From NCBI GenBank assembly GCA_947502145.1, contig CANMYO010000001.1, positions 1,178,001-1,242,000 on the forward strand: DNA of 64,000 nt, read 5' to 3'. The position numbers and the translations under genes were made by a program. The stretch's first letter is position 1. Each line of letters opens with the position of its first letter. Source of the stretch: an uncultured Paracoccaceae bacterium. Its GTDB lineage: Bacteria; Pseudomonadota; Alphaproteobacteria; Rhodobacterales; Rhodobacteraceae. Shown one piece after another: positions 1 through 7,594 of this stretch. The notes beneath the pieces are model-generated. The model did no database searches. It saw only the letters and a list, made by a program, of their open reading frames with translations, and was not told the DNA's origin.

Positions 1-1
1 C

Positions 2-436
2 CCTGTCTATTTCGTCAGCTCATCGCCTTGGAACTTCCATGGGTTCCTGTCCGACGTCTTTGCACGCAACAACCTGCCTGCGGCGCCGATGTTCCTGCGG
101 GACTACGGGATCAGTGAAACCCAGCTGATTACCGGCACACATGGGGATCACAAGGGCAGCGCAATCGACCGGCTGATGGCGGCGCATCCCGATCTGGATT
201 TCGTCCTGATTGGCGATACCGGACAACATGACCCGGCAGTCTATGAAGCGGCGGTTGCGCGGCATCCCAACCGGGTTCGGCAGGTGATCCTGCGTACGGC
301 GGGCGGGTTGGATGCCAGCGACCAGCGCCATATCGACGCGATCCGCACCGCAGGTGTGGCGGTCAGCGTGGGTGAATCCTATGACGCGGCCATCGCCTTG
401 TTCGGAACTGAGCGCGCCGCGACCCCTGTGCTATGA
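2..436 (+). CDS. App1-type phosphatase family protein (DUF2183), C-terminal fragment
   Basis: The gene is cut by the left edge; only the last 144 residues are present, reading in frame from base 2. The fragment resembles the catalytic domain of the App1 phosphatidate phosphatase family. It has an SSSPWN motif at fragment residues 6-11, then a leucine-rich LRDYG segment, an HKG turn, and the LIGDTGQHDP motif whose aspartates belong to the haloacid-dehalogenase-like active site. The family dephosphorylates lipid phosphates in yeast; the bacterial substrate is unknown. The amino-terminal part carrying the first DxDxT motif must lie outside the window. The next gene starts 61 bases downstream on the same strand. 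Confidence 0.75.
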   Translation, partial: PVYFVSSSPWNFHGFLSDVFARNNLPAAPMFLRDYGISETQLITGTHGDHKGSAIDRLMAAHPDLDFVLIGDTGQHDPAVYEAAVARHPNRVRQVILRTAGGLDASDQRHIDAIRTAGVAVSVGESYDAAIALFGTERAATPVL

Positions 437-497
437 TCACCGGATAAAGAGGCAGCCATACAGTCATGAACCGCACCAGAATTGGGAGGACGGTGAG

Positions 498-788
498 ATG
501 ATCATGCGGATATTTCAGGTGACAACACGGCCCGGCAAGGAAACGGAATTTGGCAAATTCTTCCATGAAACGGCGATCCCGCTGATGAAGGGGACAAAGG
601 GCATTGTGCAGGTGCTGCCCGGTGCCCCCAGGGCGGATACGCCGCGCGAATTCAGCTTTGTGATGGTCTGGGAAAGTCTGGACGCGCTCAAGGCATTTGT
701 TGGCGACGACTATCAAAGCCCGCATATCGACCCTGCCGAGGGCGAATTGGTGGAATCGCGGGTGATCAAACATTACGATCTGGTCTGA
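498..788 (+). CDS. ABM-domain (antibiotic biosynthesis monooxygenase-like) protein
   Basis: This is a 96-residue single-domain protein. It opens with a MRIFQVTTRPGKE strand typical of dimeric alpha-beta barrel ABM proteins and contains the VWESLDALKAF segment usual in that fold. Family members are small oxygenases, quinol monooxygenases or heme-degrading enzymes, and sequence alone does not tell which. The start at 498 is chosen because GGGAGGA lies 7 bases upstream; an in-frame upstream extension overlaps the previous gene and has no conserved character. A strong hairpin follows the stop codon. Confidence 0.7.
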   Translation: MIMRIFQVTTRPGKETEFGKFFHETAIPLMKGTKGIVQVLPGAPRADTPREFSFVMVWESLDALKAFVGDDYQSPHIDPAEGELVESRVIKHYDLV

Positions 789-798
789 CCGGAGCGCT

Positions 799-831
799 AC
801 CGACCCCGCCGCCCGATGCGGCGGGGTCGGT
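799..831. terminator. Bidirectional hairpin terminator
   Basis: There is a perfect 14-bp inverted repeat (799-812 and 818-831) around a 5-base loop. It sits between the stop of the rightward ABM gene and the stop of the leftward DUF6768 gene, so it can serve both convergent units. There is no long T-run, as is common in high-GC alphaproteobacteria. Confidence 0.7.
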
Positions 832-853
832 CTGCCATCTCGGCGCAAGCGGC

Positions 854-1234
854 CTATTCGCCGGTGCGCGTGGCAATCAGCAGTTCCAGCCGCTTGACCT
901 CGCGGATCACGCGGTCGGCTTGCATTTGCGGCGCAAGGCTGAGTTTCAACTGCGTTGCCGCCAGCATCAGCACCGCGGCGGGAATGCCCCACTTTACCGC
1001 TTCCAGCACATCGGTGGTGCCAAAGAAACGAAACGCACACCACACGCCAATAAAGAACAGCGTGGCCTGAACGATCATGATCACCCATGTCACCCATCCC
1101 AGTTTGCCGCCGAATTGGCTGAGCCCCAGTTCGAAATAGCCCAGTTCCTGCGTTTGGTTGAGGATCTCGCGATCCTCGCCCGTCAATGCAGCCTTGATCA
1201 TGTCATCAAGGCGGGTTTTGTCATTCTGTGTCAT
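854..1234 (-). CDS. DUF6768-like small membrane protein, ECF sigma partner
   Basis: This is a 126-residue protein with a charged cytoplasmic-looking N-terminus (1-40), two predicted membrane helices at about 46-69 and 80-100, and a charged helical tail. It resembles proteins grouped as DUF6768. Its start overlaps the end of the upstream ECF sigma gene by 14 bases on the same strand, which implies co-translation. Such short membrane proteins beside ECF sigma factors often act as anti-sigma factors or sensors. No zinc-binding anti-sigma motif (HxxxCxxC) is visible, so a regulatory role is inference only. Confidence 0.6.
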   Translation of the reverse strand: MTQNDKTRLDDMIKAALTGEDREILNQTQELGYFELGLSQFGGKLGWVTWVIMIVQATLFFIGVWCAFRFFGTTDVLEAVKWGIPAAVLMLAATQLKLSLAPQMQADRVIREVKRLELLIATRTGE

Positions 1235-1778
1235 CGTATTCTCCTTTCAGAGCGGTTCTCAATTTCTCGCGCGCCAACATCAGGCGGCGTTTTACGGTGC
1301 CAACCGGCACATCCATTGCAACGGCGACTTCGGCGACACCCATGTCTTCGAGGTAGAACAGCGCCACGGTGGCCGATTGGTCGGGTGGCAGCGACGCGAT
1401 GGCGCGCTGCACGTGACTGGCCCGTACCGCATCGGGTCCGGTTTCTGGCACATGATCGACCGTGTCTGCCGTCAAGGCCGTGGCCAACGCCCGCTGGCCC
1501 TGCTTGGCCTTGATGACCGCCGCGCAGCGCCGCGTTACAATCCGTGTGGCCCAGGCCGGAAAAGCCTGCGTGTCCCGCAGCCCTTTCAACCCATTGAAGA
1601 TGCCGATCCACGCCTCTTGCACCGCGTCTTTCGCCTCTTCACGGTCGCCCAGCAAACGGGTGGCGTGCACCAACAACCGTGGGCCACGCAATTCGACCAG
1701 TTGTGCCATTGCGGTGCGGTCCCCCAACCGGGAGGCCGCCAGCAAATATTGCTCAAGGCTGCGCGATTTGGGGTCCAC
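1221..1778 (-). CDS. RNA polymerase ECF-family sigma factor
   Basis: A 185-residue sigma-70-family protein of ECF size. Region 2 lies at about 25-85, including the helix around EEAKDAVQEAWIGIF that binds core polymerase and the -10 element. Region 4 lies at about 125-175, with a helix-turn-helix (MGVAEVAVAMDVPVGTVKRR) for the -35 element. The linker is short and there is no region 1 or 3. It is co-transcribed with the overlapping two-helix membrane gene, its likely regulator. The target promoters are not evident. The 255-base space to the rightward DMT gene (1779-2033) should hold its promoter. Confidence 0.88.
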   Translation of the reverse strand: MDPKSRSLEQYLLAASRLGDRTAMAQLVELRGPRLLVHATRLLGDREEAKDAVQEAWIGIFNGLKGLRDTQAFPAWATRIVTRRCAAVIKAKQGQRALATALTADTVDHVPETGPDAVRASHVQRAIASLPPDQSATVALFYLEDMGVAEVAVAMDVPVGTVKRRLMLAREKLRTALKGEYDDTE

Positions 1779-2033
1779 CGATATCCTTCCTCTTTTCTGT
1801 CAACGTCACAGATAAGGTGCGCGGGGCGCGTGATTTGGTTCAGTTCAGCACAATAATATTATCCGGGCCATGCGTGCCGTCCCCTTTCCACAGCCACAGT
1901 TTCAGGTGTTTGGCCGGCAGGCCCCGTCGGTTTCGCGCGCCAATGGCGGGCCGGGTCTGGCGGATCTGCAAAGCTGCTATGCACGGCAGCTTCTCGGCTG
2001 GTCTTTTGGCGAATGACGTGGCTATGTCGCATC

Positions 2034-2957
2034 ATGCAACCCCTGCGCGGCATTCTGTTCAAAATCCTGTCGGTCATGACATTCATGTGCATGGCCAGCC
2101 TGATCAAGGCCGCCTCTGCCGAGGTGCCGCCGGGGCAGGCGGTGTTCTTTCGGTCGTTCTTTGCCCTGCCGATCATCCTTGGCTGGTTGCTGATCCGGGG
2201 CGAGATCCGTGATGGATGGAAAACCAGCAATCCAATCGGCCATGTCTGGCGCGGGTTGATCGGGACCATGGGCATGGGATTTGGCTTTACCGGGTTGGCG
2301 CTGTTGCCGCTGCCCGAGGTCACCGCAATCGGCTATGCCGCGCCATTGCTGGTGGTGGTTTTTGCGGCGATGTTCCTGGGCGAAAATGTCCGCCTGTTCC
2401 GGTTAAGCGTCGTCGGTCTGGGATTGATTGGTGTTCTGATCGTCCTTTCGCCGCGCCTGTCGCTGGGTGAGGAGGTGAGCGCCTCTGAAACGCTGGGCGC
2501 GGTGGTGGTGCTTATGGGGGCGGTCATGGCGGCCCTTGCGCAGGTCTTTGTGCGCCGCCTTGTCAGGAGCGAAAGCACCGCCGCAATCGTGTTCTGGTTT
2601 TCGTTGACCTCCAGCACGCTGGCACTGTTTTCGATTCCCTGGGGATGGGTGATGCCCTCGCCGGTTGTGATCGCAATGCTGGTTTCGGCAGGATTGCTGG
2701 GCGGGGTCGGGCAGATTCTGATGACCTCAAGCTATCGCTACGCGGATGCGTCGCTGGTGGCGCCGTTTGACTACGTGTCAATGATCTTTGCGCTTTTGAT
2801 CGGCTATTTCATCTTTGACGAGGTGCCGACGATCACCATGATTTTTGGGGCGTCGATCGTGATGTCGGCGGGTGTATTGATCATCTGGCGGGAACGACAA
2901 CTGGGGCTGGAACGCAGTCAGCAGCGCAAGGCGATGGGTCAGCTGGGCGGGAAATAG
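2034..2957 (+). CDS. EamA/DMT-family membrane transporter
   Basis: A roughly 307-residue integral membrane protein with about ten hydrophobic helices in two repeats, the layout of EamA/RhaT drug/metabolite exporters. The first repeat opens at MQPLRGILFKILSVMTFMC. The second repeat ends with FGASIVMSAGVLIIW and a short basic tail. An in-frame ATG at 2013 would add 7 residues; neither start has a convincing ribosome-binding site, and I prefer 2034 because the protein then begins just before the first helix. The substrate cannot be inferred. Transport would be across the inner membrane, usually proton-coupled efflux in this family. Confidence 0.8.
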   Translation: MQPLRGILFKILSVMTFMCMASLIKAASAEVPPGQAVFFRSFFALPIILGWLLIRGEIRDGWKTSNPIGHVWRGLIGTMGMGFGFTGLALLPLPEVTAIGYAAPLLVVVFAAMFLGENVRLFRLSVVGLGLIGVLIVLSPRLSLGEEVSASETLGAVVVLMGAVMAALAQVFVRRLVRSESTAAIVFWFSLTSSTLALFSIPWGWVMPSPVVIAMLVSAGLLGGVGQILMTSSYRYADASLVAPFDYVSMIFALLIGYFIFDEVPTITMIFGASIVMSAGVLIIWRERQLGLERSQQRKAMGQLGGK

Positions 2958-3020
2958 CGCGTGACAGTTGGGCGCGCGGCCCTTTTCATGTTATGGTTGC
3001 GACATTCAATGGAGGTTCGA

Positions 3021-3206
3021 ATGTCGAAACAGATGTTGAAAGACGAGAACGAGACGCCGGACAGCAGATTGCAGCGGGTCGTCGAAATCAGGAAGTCCCA
3101 GCAACCCAAGCAAGCCACGCTGGACCTGCAGCGCCGCGGCAGACACGAAAATACCGCGCAAAGGGCGCGGCATTTCCTGCGGATCGCAAAAGGGTTCGAA
3201 GCCTAG
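3021..3206 (+). CDS. Small basic hypothetical protein (61 aa)
   Basis: I do not recognise this protein. It is 61 residues, strongly charged, without a membrane segment, with an Arg/Lys/Gln-rich middle and an alpha-helical look. The start at 3021 has a GGAGG 10 bases upstream and is better than an upstream in-frame ATG at 2961. It overlaps the end of convergent ilvE by 4 bases, tail to tail. Short basic proteins of this kind are common and mostly uncharacterised in Rhodobacterales. Confidence 0.55.
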   Translation: MSKQMLKDENETPDSRLQRVVEIRKSQQPKQATLDLQRRGRHENTAQRARHFLRIAKGFEA

Positions 3207-4069
3207 GCCCGGACCAGTTTTTCGTAGCTGTCAGCAACGTCGAGTGCCAGCGCACCGACTTCAAAGTTGTAGTCGCCAATCTGACCGACGGGGGTGACTT
3301 CTGCGGCGGTCCCGGTCAGCCAGCACTGTTCAAAGCTTTCCAGCTCTGCGGGTGCGATGACGCGTTCGTGCACCTTGATCTGCTTTTCCTGCAACATGCC
3401 AACGACGGTCTGGCGGGTCAGCCCGTTCAGAAAGCAATCCGGCTTGGGCGTATGCACTTCGCCGTCTTTGACAAAGAAGATATTTGCGCCGGTCGCTTCG
3501 GCAACATTGCCGCGGTAGTCAAACATCATTGCATCTGAACAGCCTTTCGCCTCGGCGGCGTGTTTGGACATGGTGCAGATCATGTAAAGACCGGCGGCCT
3601 TGGCTTCATGCGGGATGGTTTCAGGGCTGGGCCGCTTCCATTTCGCGATGTCCAGCTTGGCCCCCTTGGTTTTCGCATCACCGTAATAATTGCCCCAATG
3701 CCATGCGGCGATGGCAACGCGGACCGGGTTGCGGGCAGAGGCGACGCCCATGTCATCACCGGCGCCACGCCAGGCGAAAGCCCGCACATAGGCGTCGGTC
3801 AAACCATTGGCCTGTAAGACCTCTTGCTTGGCGGCCATCAGTTCTTCGACGGTGTAGGGGATCTGGAAGTCGAGACAATTGGCAGAGAAATGCAGCCGTT
3901 CCGTGTGTTTGCGATCAAGGAAAATCTTGCCATTGTAGCAACGCTCGCCCTCAAAGACCGACGAGGCATAATGCAGCGCATGGGTCAGGACGTGGACATT
4001 CGCGCCCCGCCAGTCAACCAACTGGCCATCCATCCAGATTTTACCGTCGCGATCATCATATCCTGACAT
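3203..4069 (-). CDS. ilvE: Branched-chain amino acid aminotransferase
   Basis: A 288-residue fold-type IV PLP enzyme that interconverts Leu/Ile/Val and their 2-oxo acids with glutamate/2-oxoglutarate in the cytosol. The PLP-binding lysine is K157 in HEAKAAGLYM, followed by the SDAMMFDYRGNVAEATGANIFFV block that is diagnostic of the family. The N-terminal HALHYASSVFEGERCY segment matches the BCAT substrate loop. Length is normal. It is transcribed divergently from petP across a 151-base region with a repeated motif. In a branched-chain transaminase the residues seen fit better than in D-amino-acid aminotransferase or aminodeoxychorismate lyase, the other class IV members. Confidence 0.93.
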   Translation of the reverse strand: MSGYDDRDGKIWMDGQLVDWRGANVHVLTHALHYASSVFEGERCYNGKIFLDRKHTERLHFSANCLDFQIPYTVEELMAAKQEVLQANGLTDAYVRAFAWRGAGDDMGVASARNPVRVAIAAWHWGNYYGDAKTKGAKLDIAKWKRPSPETIPHEAKAAGLYMICTMSKHAAEAKGCSDAMMFDYRGNVAEATGANIFFVKDGEVHTPKPDCFLNGLTRQTVVGMLQEKQIKVHERVIAPAELESFEQCWLTGTAAEVTPVGQIGDYNFEVGALALDVADSYEKLVRA

Positions 4070-4098
4070 TGAAGCCTCCTAAGTTCAATTTGCATATG

Positions 4099-4109
4099 TT
4101 GCGCAATTA
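4099..4109. promoter_or_regulatory. Repeat 1 of TTRCGCAATTW motif (possible operator)
   Basis: TTGCGCAATTA, containing the palindrome TTGCGCAA, lies between ilvE and the MarR-type gene. A second copy lies 31 bases further right, three helical turns away. This may be an autoregulatory site of the MarR protein; that is inferred from position only. Confidence 0.35.
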
Positions 4110-4129
4110 GGGCCGCTTCGGACATATAA

Positions 4130-4140
4130 TTACGCAATTT
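4130..4140. promoter_or_regulatory. Repeat 2 of TTRCGCAATTW motif (possible operator)
   Basis: TTACGCAATTT matches the first copy at 9 of 11 positions and has the same orientation. Both copies sit in the divergent ilvE/petP promoter region. Confidence 0.35.
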
Positions 4141-4220
4141 CCGGGAATCGGTATCAATCGCCGGTTGGAATGTCAACAAGACTGACGTATTATTGGCGAA
4201 AGTTGCGTGAAGAGGTTGGT

Positions 4221-4733
4221 ATGGCGCAGGGAATGCAAAGCCCGACGGGTCAAAGCTTGCTGTTTCTGACAGATGAACAGCTGCGCAAAGGCATCGAAGC
4301 GATGTTCTTTGCCTATCGTGGGTTCACCGCCGATCCTGACAGGATTCTGGCAGAACAGGGCTATGGCCGGGCCCATCATCGCGCGATACACTTTATTCAC
4401 CGAAATCCCGGTACAACGGTCAATAATCTGCTGGCCGTGCTAGGGGTCACAAAACAATCGCTTAATCGTGTATTGCGCAGTTTGATTGCGGACGGTTTGG
4501 TAGCGAGCGAGGTCGGTCAGCGCGACAAGCGCGAGCGGCACCTGACACTGACGGCAGAAGGTGCGGCGCTTGAACGGTCTTTGTCGGATGCCCAGCGTGA
4601 CAGGATGCGACACGCCTACCGCACCGCAGGGCCGGACGCGGTCGCCGGGTTCCGGCAGGTGCTGGAGGCGATGATGGATGAAGAGATGCGCGTATTCTAC
4701 GATGCGCTAAAGGACAAAACAGATGAACGCTGA
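4221..4733 (+). CDS. petP: MarR-family transcriptional regulator (PetP-like)
   Basis: A 170-residue MarR-type winged-helix protein. The DNA-binding unit spans about 60-125: LLAVLGVTKQSLNRVLRSL is the recognition helix region, and the DKRERHLTLTAEG wing is the MarR signature. The start at 4221 follows an AGAGG; an upstream in-frame ATG at 4170 lies in the promoter region. The gene overlaps the downstream OmpR-type response regulator by 11 bases. That pair is known in Rhodobacter capsulatus as petP-petR, where petR is required for growth. The name is assigned from this synteny and family match. Effector and targets are unknown. Confidence 0.78.
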   Translation: MAQGMQSPTGQSLLFLTDEQLRKGIEAMFFAYRGFTADPDRILAEQGYGRAHHRAIHFIHRNPGTTVNNLLAVLGVTKQSLNRVLRSLIADGLVASEVGQRDKRERHLTLTAEGAALERSLSDAQRDRMRHAYRTAGPDAVAGFRQVLEAMMDEEMRVFYDALKDKTDER

Positions 4734-5424
4734 TGACGCACACCTGCTGATTGTCGATGATGACGAACGTATCCGGGGGCTTTTGCAAAAGTTTCTTGTG
4801 CGCTCTGGATTTCTGGTCAGCACCGCGCGGGATGCGGCCCATGCCCGGCGAATCCTGTCGGGGCTGGAATTCGACCTGATCGTGCTGGACGTGATGATGC
4901 CCGGCGAAGACGGCATGTCGCTGTGCAAGGATCTGCGCCAGACGATTGCCACGCCGATCCTGCTGTTGACGGCCAAGGGGGAAACCGACGACCGGATCAC
5001 CGGACTGGAAGCGGGGGCGGATGATTATCTGGCCAAGCCGTTTGAGCCCAAGGAACTGCTGTTGCGGATCAATGCGATCCTGCGCCGGGTGCCGCAAGCC
5101 GAACCGGCCGTGGTGGCGCCCAAGGTGCTGAACCTCGGGCCAATCCGGTACGACATCGCAAGGGGCGAGATGTGGCAGGGCGACGATCTTGTGCGGCTGA
5201 CTGCAACCGAAAGCCAGTTGATGCGGATCTTCTCGTCCGCCCCCGGCGAGGCGATGACCCGGGCCAGACTGGTCGAAGAGTTGAGCCGGTCAGGCGGGCA
5301 GACCCAGGAACGTGCGGTGGATGTGCAGATCACCCGGCTGCGGCGCAAGATCGAAACCGACCCCAAACAGCCCCGCTATCTGCAAACCGTGCGCGGCGCG
5401 GGCTATCTGCTGGCCCCGGATTGA
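4723..5424 (+). CDS. petR: OmpR-family response regulator (PetR-like)
   Basis: A 233-residue two-domain response regulator. The receiver domain is 1-120, with acidic pocket residues in VDDDE (12-14), phospho-acceptor D56 in LIVLDVMMPGEDG, the switch T83 and conserved K105 in AKPFEP. The C-terminal winged helix, about 130-230, contains RAVDVQITRLRRKIETDP, the OmpR/PhoB recognition segment. No histidine kinase is adjacent. Its partner gene petP overlaps it. In R. capsulatus the homologue lies upstream of the cytochrome bc1 genes; here the next gene is a histone-deacetylase homologue, so that linkage is absent. Confidence 0.85.
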   Translation: MNADDAHLLIVDDDERIRGLLQKFLVRSGFLVSTARDAAHARRILSGLEFDLIVLDVMMPGEDGMSLCKDLRQTIATPILLLTAKGETDDRITGLEAGADDYLAKPFEPKELLLRINAILRRVPQAEPAVVAPKVLNLGPIRYDIARGEMWQGDDLVRLTATESQLMRIFSSAPGEAMTRARLVEELSRSGGQTQERAVDVQITRLRRKIETDPKQPRYLQTVRGAGYLLAPD

Positions 5425-5569
5425 CCTGTTAAGCGGGGCGCGCTGACGCGCGCACGACATTCTGGAGCCTGTTGCTGGCGCGAGCCGTTTCAATCGGCCG
5501 TGGTGTATTTGGACAGGTTTCTGCACCCCAGCCGTTGCAGTTTTGCGATGAACCGGGTCTTTTGCGGTC

Positions 5570-6493
5570 ATGACAACAGCCATCATTTCCCATCCCGACA
5601 GTTTTGATCACATCACTCCGCCCGGACATCCTGAACAGGTGGCCCGGATGGATGCGGTAACCGCCGCTCTGGCCCCGTTTGATGCCCTGCGCGTCAAAGC
5701 GCCGCTGGGGGCGGAGGATGACATCCTGCGGTGTCATCCCAAGTCCTACATCGACATGTTGCGTGATGCTTCGCCGACAGAGGGGTGGCGTTCACTGGAT
5801 GCTGATACCCATATGTCTGCGGGCAGTCTGGCAGCCGCCTTTCGCGGTGTCGGCGCAGTTGTGCGCGCGGTTGATATGGTGATGAGCGATGATGCAACAA
5901 ATGCCTTTGTCGCGATGCGCCCGCCCGGCCACCATGCAGAGCGCGAAACGGCAATGGGGTTCTGCTTTTTCGGGAATATTGCGATTGCCGCGAAATATGC
6001 GCTGGATCATCACGGGCTGGACCGCGTTGCGATTGTCGATTTTGACGTGCACCACGGCAATGGCACCCAGGATCTGGTTGAGGCGGACCCGCGCATTCTG
6101 TTCTGTTCCACCCATCAGTCGCCCCTATACCCCGGCACCGGGGCCGCGCATGAAACCGGGGTCGGCAACGTGTTGAACGTCCCGCTGCCTGACGGCACCG
6201 GGTCGAAAGCGTTTCGCGATGTGATGTCGCAGGTTGTCCTGCCCCGGGTTGATGCGTTTTCTCCGCAACTTCTGCTGATCTCGGCCGGTTTTGATGCACA
6301 TCGCGATGATCCATTGGCGGGGATGAATCTGGTCGAAGATGACTTTGCCTGGGTTACCGGGCAGCTTTGCGATCTTGCGGACAGCCATTGCGATGGCCGG
6401 GTGGTATCCAGTCTTGAGGGCGGGTATGACTTGGCCGCATTGGGCGGCTCTGTGGCGGCCCATGTCGGCGTATTAAAGGAGCGTGGCGCATGA
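5570..6493 (+). CDS. hdaH: Histone deacetylase-family amidohydrolase
   Basis: A 307-residue zinc amidohydrolase of the arginase/deacetylase fold. Visible active-site elements are H121-H122 in RPPGHHAE, the metal ligands D157, D159 and H161 with H162 in VDFDVHHGNGTQD, and the later SAGFDAHRDDP that supplies the third metal aspartate. Bacterial members deacetylate acetylated polyamines, acetoin-related substrates or small amides; the substrate here is unknown. It overlaps xseB by ATGA and leads the xseB-ispA-dxs run, an order also known from other Rhodobacterales, so it probably shares their promoter. Confidence 0.85.
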   Translation: MTTAIISHPDSFDHITPPGHPEQVARMDAVTAALAPFDALRVKAPLGAEDDILRCHPKSYIDMLRDASPTEGWRSLDADTHMSAGSLAAAFRGVGAVVRAVDMVMSDDATNAFVAMRPPGHHAERETAMGFCFFGNIAIAAKYALDHHGLDRVAIVDFDVHHGNGTQDLVEADPRILFCSTHQSPLYPGTGAAHETGVGNVLNVPLPDGTGSKAFRDVMSQVVLPRVDAFSPQLLLISAGFDAHRDDPLAGMNLVEDDFAWVTGQLCDLADSHCDGRVVSSLEGGYDLAALGGSVAAHVGVLKERGA

Positions 6494-6723
6494 CAGATGT
6501 GGCTGAAATGAGCTTTGAAGAAGCGATGAAGGAACTTGAGCAGGTTGTTGGCCAGCTTGAGCGGGGCGACGTTGCGCTGGAACAATCCATCGCGCTTTAT
6601 GAACGCGGGGCTGCGTTGAAGGCGCGCTGCGAGGCCAAGCTGAAAGAGGCCGAGGAAAAGGTCGCCAAGATCACGTTTTCTGCTGACGGGCAGCCTGCTG
6701 GCACCGCGCCCCTTGATGGCTAG
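6490..6723 (+). CDS. xseB: Exodeoxyribonuclease VII small subunit
   Basis: A 77-residue helical protein with the XseB signature: SFEEAMKELEQVVGQLERGD, then ALEQSIALYERGAALKARCEAKL and a KEAEEKV heptad stretch. It pairs with XseA to degrade single-stranded DNA. It overlaps hdaH by 4 bases and ispA by 8. Coupling of xseB with ispA and dxs is a widespread bacterial arrangement without a clear functional link. Confidence 0.93.
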   Translation: MTDVAEMSFEEAMKELEQVVGQLERGDVALEQSIALYERGAALKARCEAKLKEAEEKVAKITFSADGQPAGTAPLDG

Positions 6724-7582
6724 TTTTTCGGCCAGCCTTTCGAACGCCCAGACAATTGTGAACGCCCGCATGGTGGACACGATGGAAGGGCGCGACGGGG
6801 TGCTGAAGGACGCGATGCTTTACGCGCTTGCAGGTGGCAAGTGCCTGCGCGGTTTTCTGGTGCTGGAATCGGCCCGCATGCATGGGATCGGGCGTGATGT
6901 CGCGGGCGATGCGGCGCTGGCGATCGAGGCGCTGCATGCCTATTCGCTGATTCACGATGATCTGCCCTGCATGGACGATGATGACCTGCGGCGGGGCAAG
7001 CCGACGGTTCACCGGCAGTGGGACGAGGCGATTGCCGTGCTTGCCGGTGATGCACTGCAAACGCTGGCGTTTGAGGCGCTGGCGGGGATGGGTTGCGATG
7101 ATAAGACCAAAATCCAGCTGATCGGGACCTTTGCCAGAGCCTCTGGGATGCAGGGGATGATTGGCGGGCAGATGATGGATATCGCCGCCGAGAGCGCGAC
7201 CACGCCGCTGACGCTTGACCAGATCACCCGGTTGCAGGCGGGCAAGACCGGGGCGCTGATCACCTGGTCCTGCACGGCTGGTCCGGTCATGGCCAGCGCC
7301 GATGCGGAGGCGATGCGGCGCTATGGTGCGGCGCTGGGCCTTGCCTTTCAGATTGCCGATGACATTCTGGACGTCGAAGGGGACGCATTTGCCGTCGGGA
7401 AGGCCTTGCGCAAGGATGCCGCGGCGGGCAAGGCGACGTTTGTATCCCTGCTTGGCATGGAGGCGGCGAAACATCGCGCAGCGCAACTGGTGGAATCAGC
7501 CTGTGATGCGCTACATCCCTATGGCAAGGATGCCGAGATCTTGCGCGAAGCCGCCCGCTTTGTTGCGACCCGAAAGAAGTAG
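6716..7582 (+). CDS. ispA: Farnesyl diphosphate synthase (polyprenyl synthetase)
   Basis: A 288-residue trans-prenyltransferase that condenses DMAPP with IPP to geranyl and farnesyl diphosphate, the precursors for carotenoids, the bacteriochlorophyll tail, quinones and undecaprenyl lipids. The first Asp-rich motif is DDLPCMDD at 81-88, followed by LRRGKPTVHR. The second, FQIADDILDVEGD, lies near 218. KTGALI is also conserved. The ATG at 6716 is preferred over the TTG just before it. The four residues before the first Asp-rich motif are small or polar, fitting a short-chain product. The next gene, dxs, begins 12 bases downstream. Confidence 0.92.
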   Translation: MASFSASLSNAQTIVNARMVDTMEGRDGVLKDAMLYALAGGKCLRGFLVLESARMHGIGRDVAGDAALAIEALHAYSLIHDDLPCMDDDDLRRGKPTVHRQWDEAIAVLAGDALQTLAFEALAGMGCDDKTKIQLIGTFARASGMQGMIGGQMMDIAAESATTPLTLDQITRLQAGKTGALITWSCTAGPVMASADAEAMRRYGAALGLAFQIADDILDVEGDAFAVGKALRKDAAAGKATFVSLLGMEAAKHRAAQLVESACDALHPYGKDAEILREAARFVATRKK

Positions 7583-7594
7583 GAGGCCGCCTGG

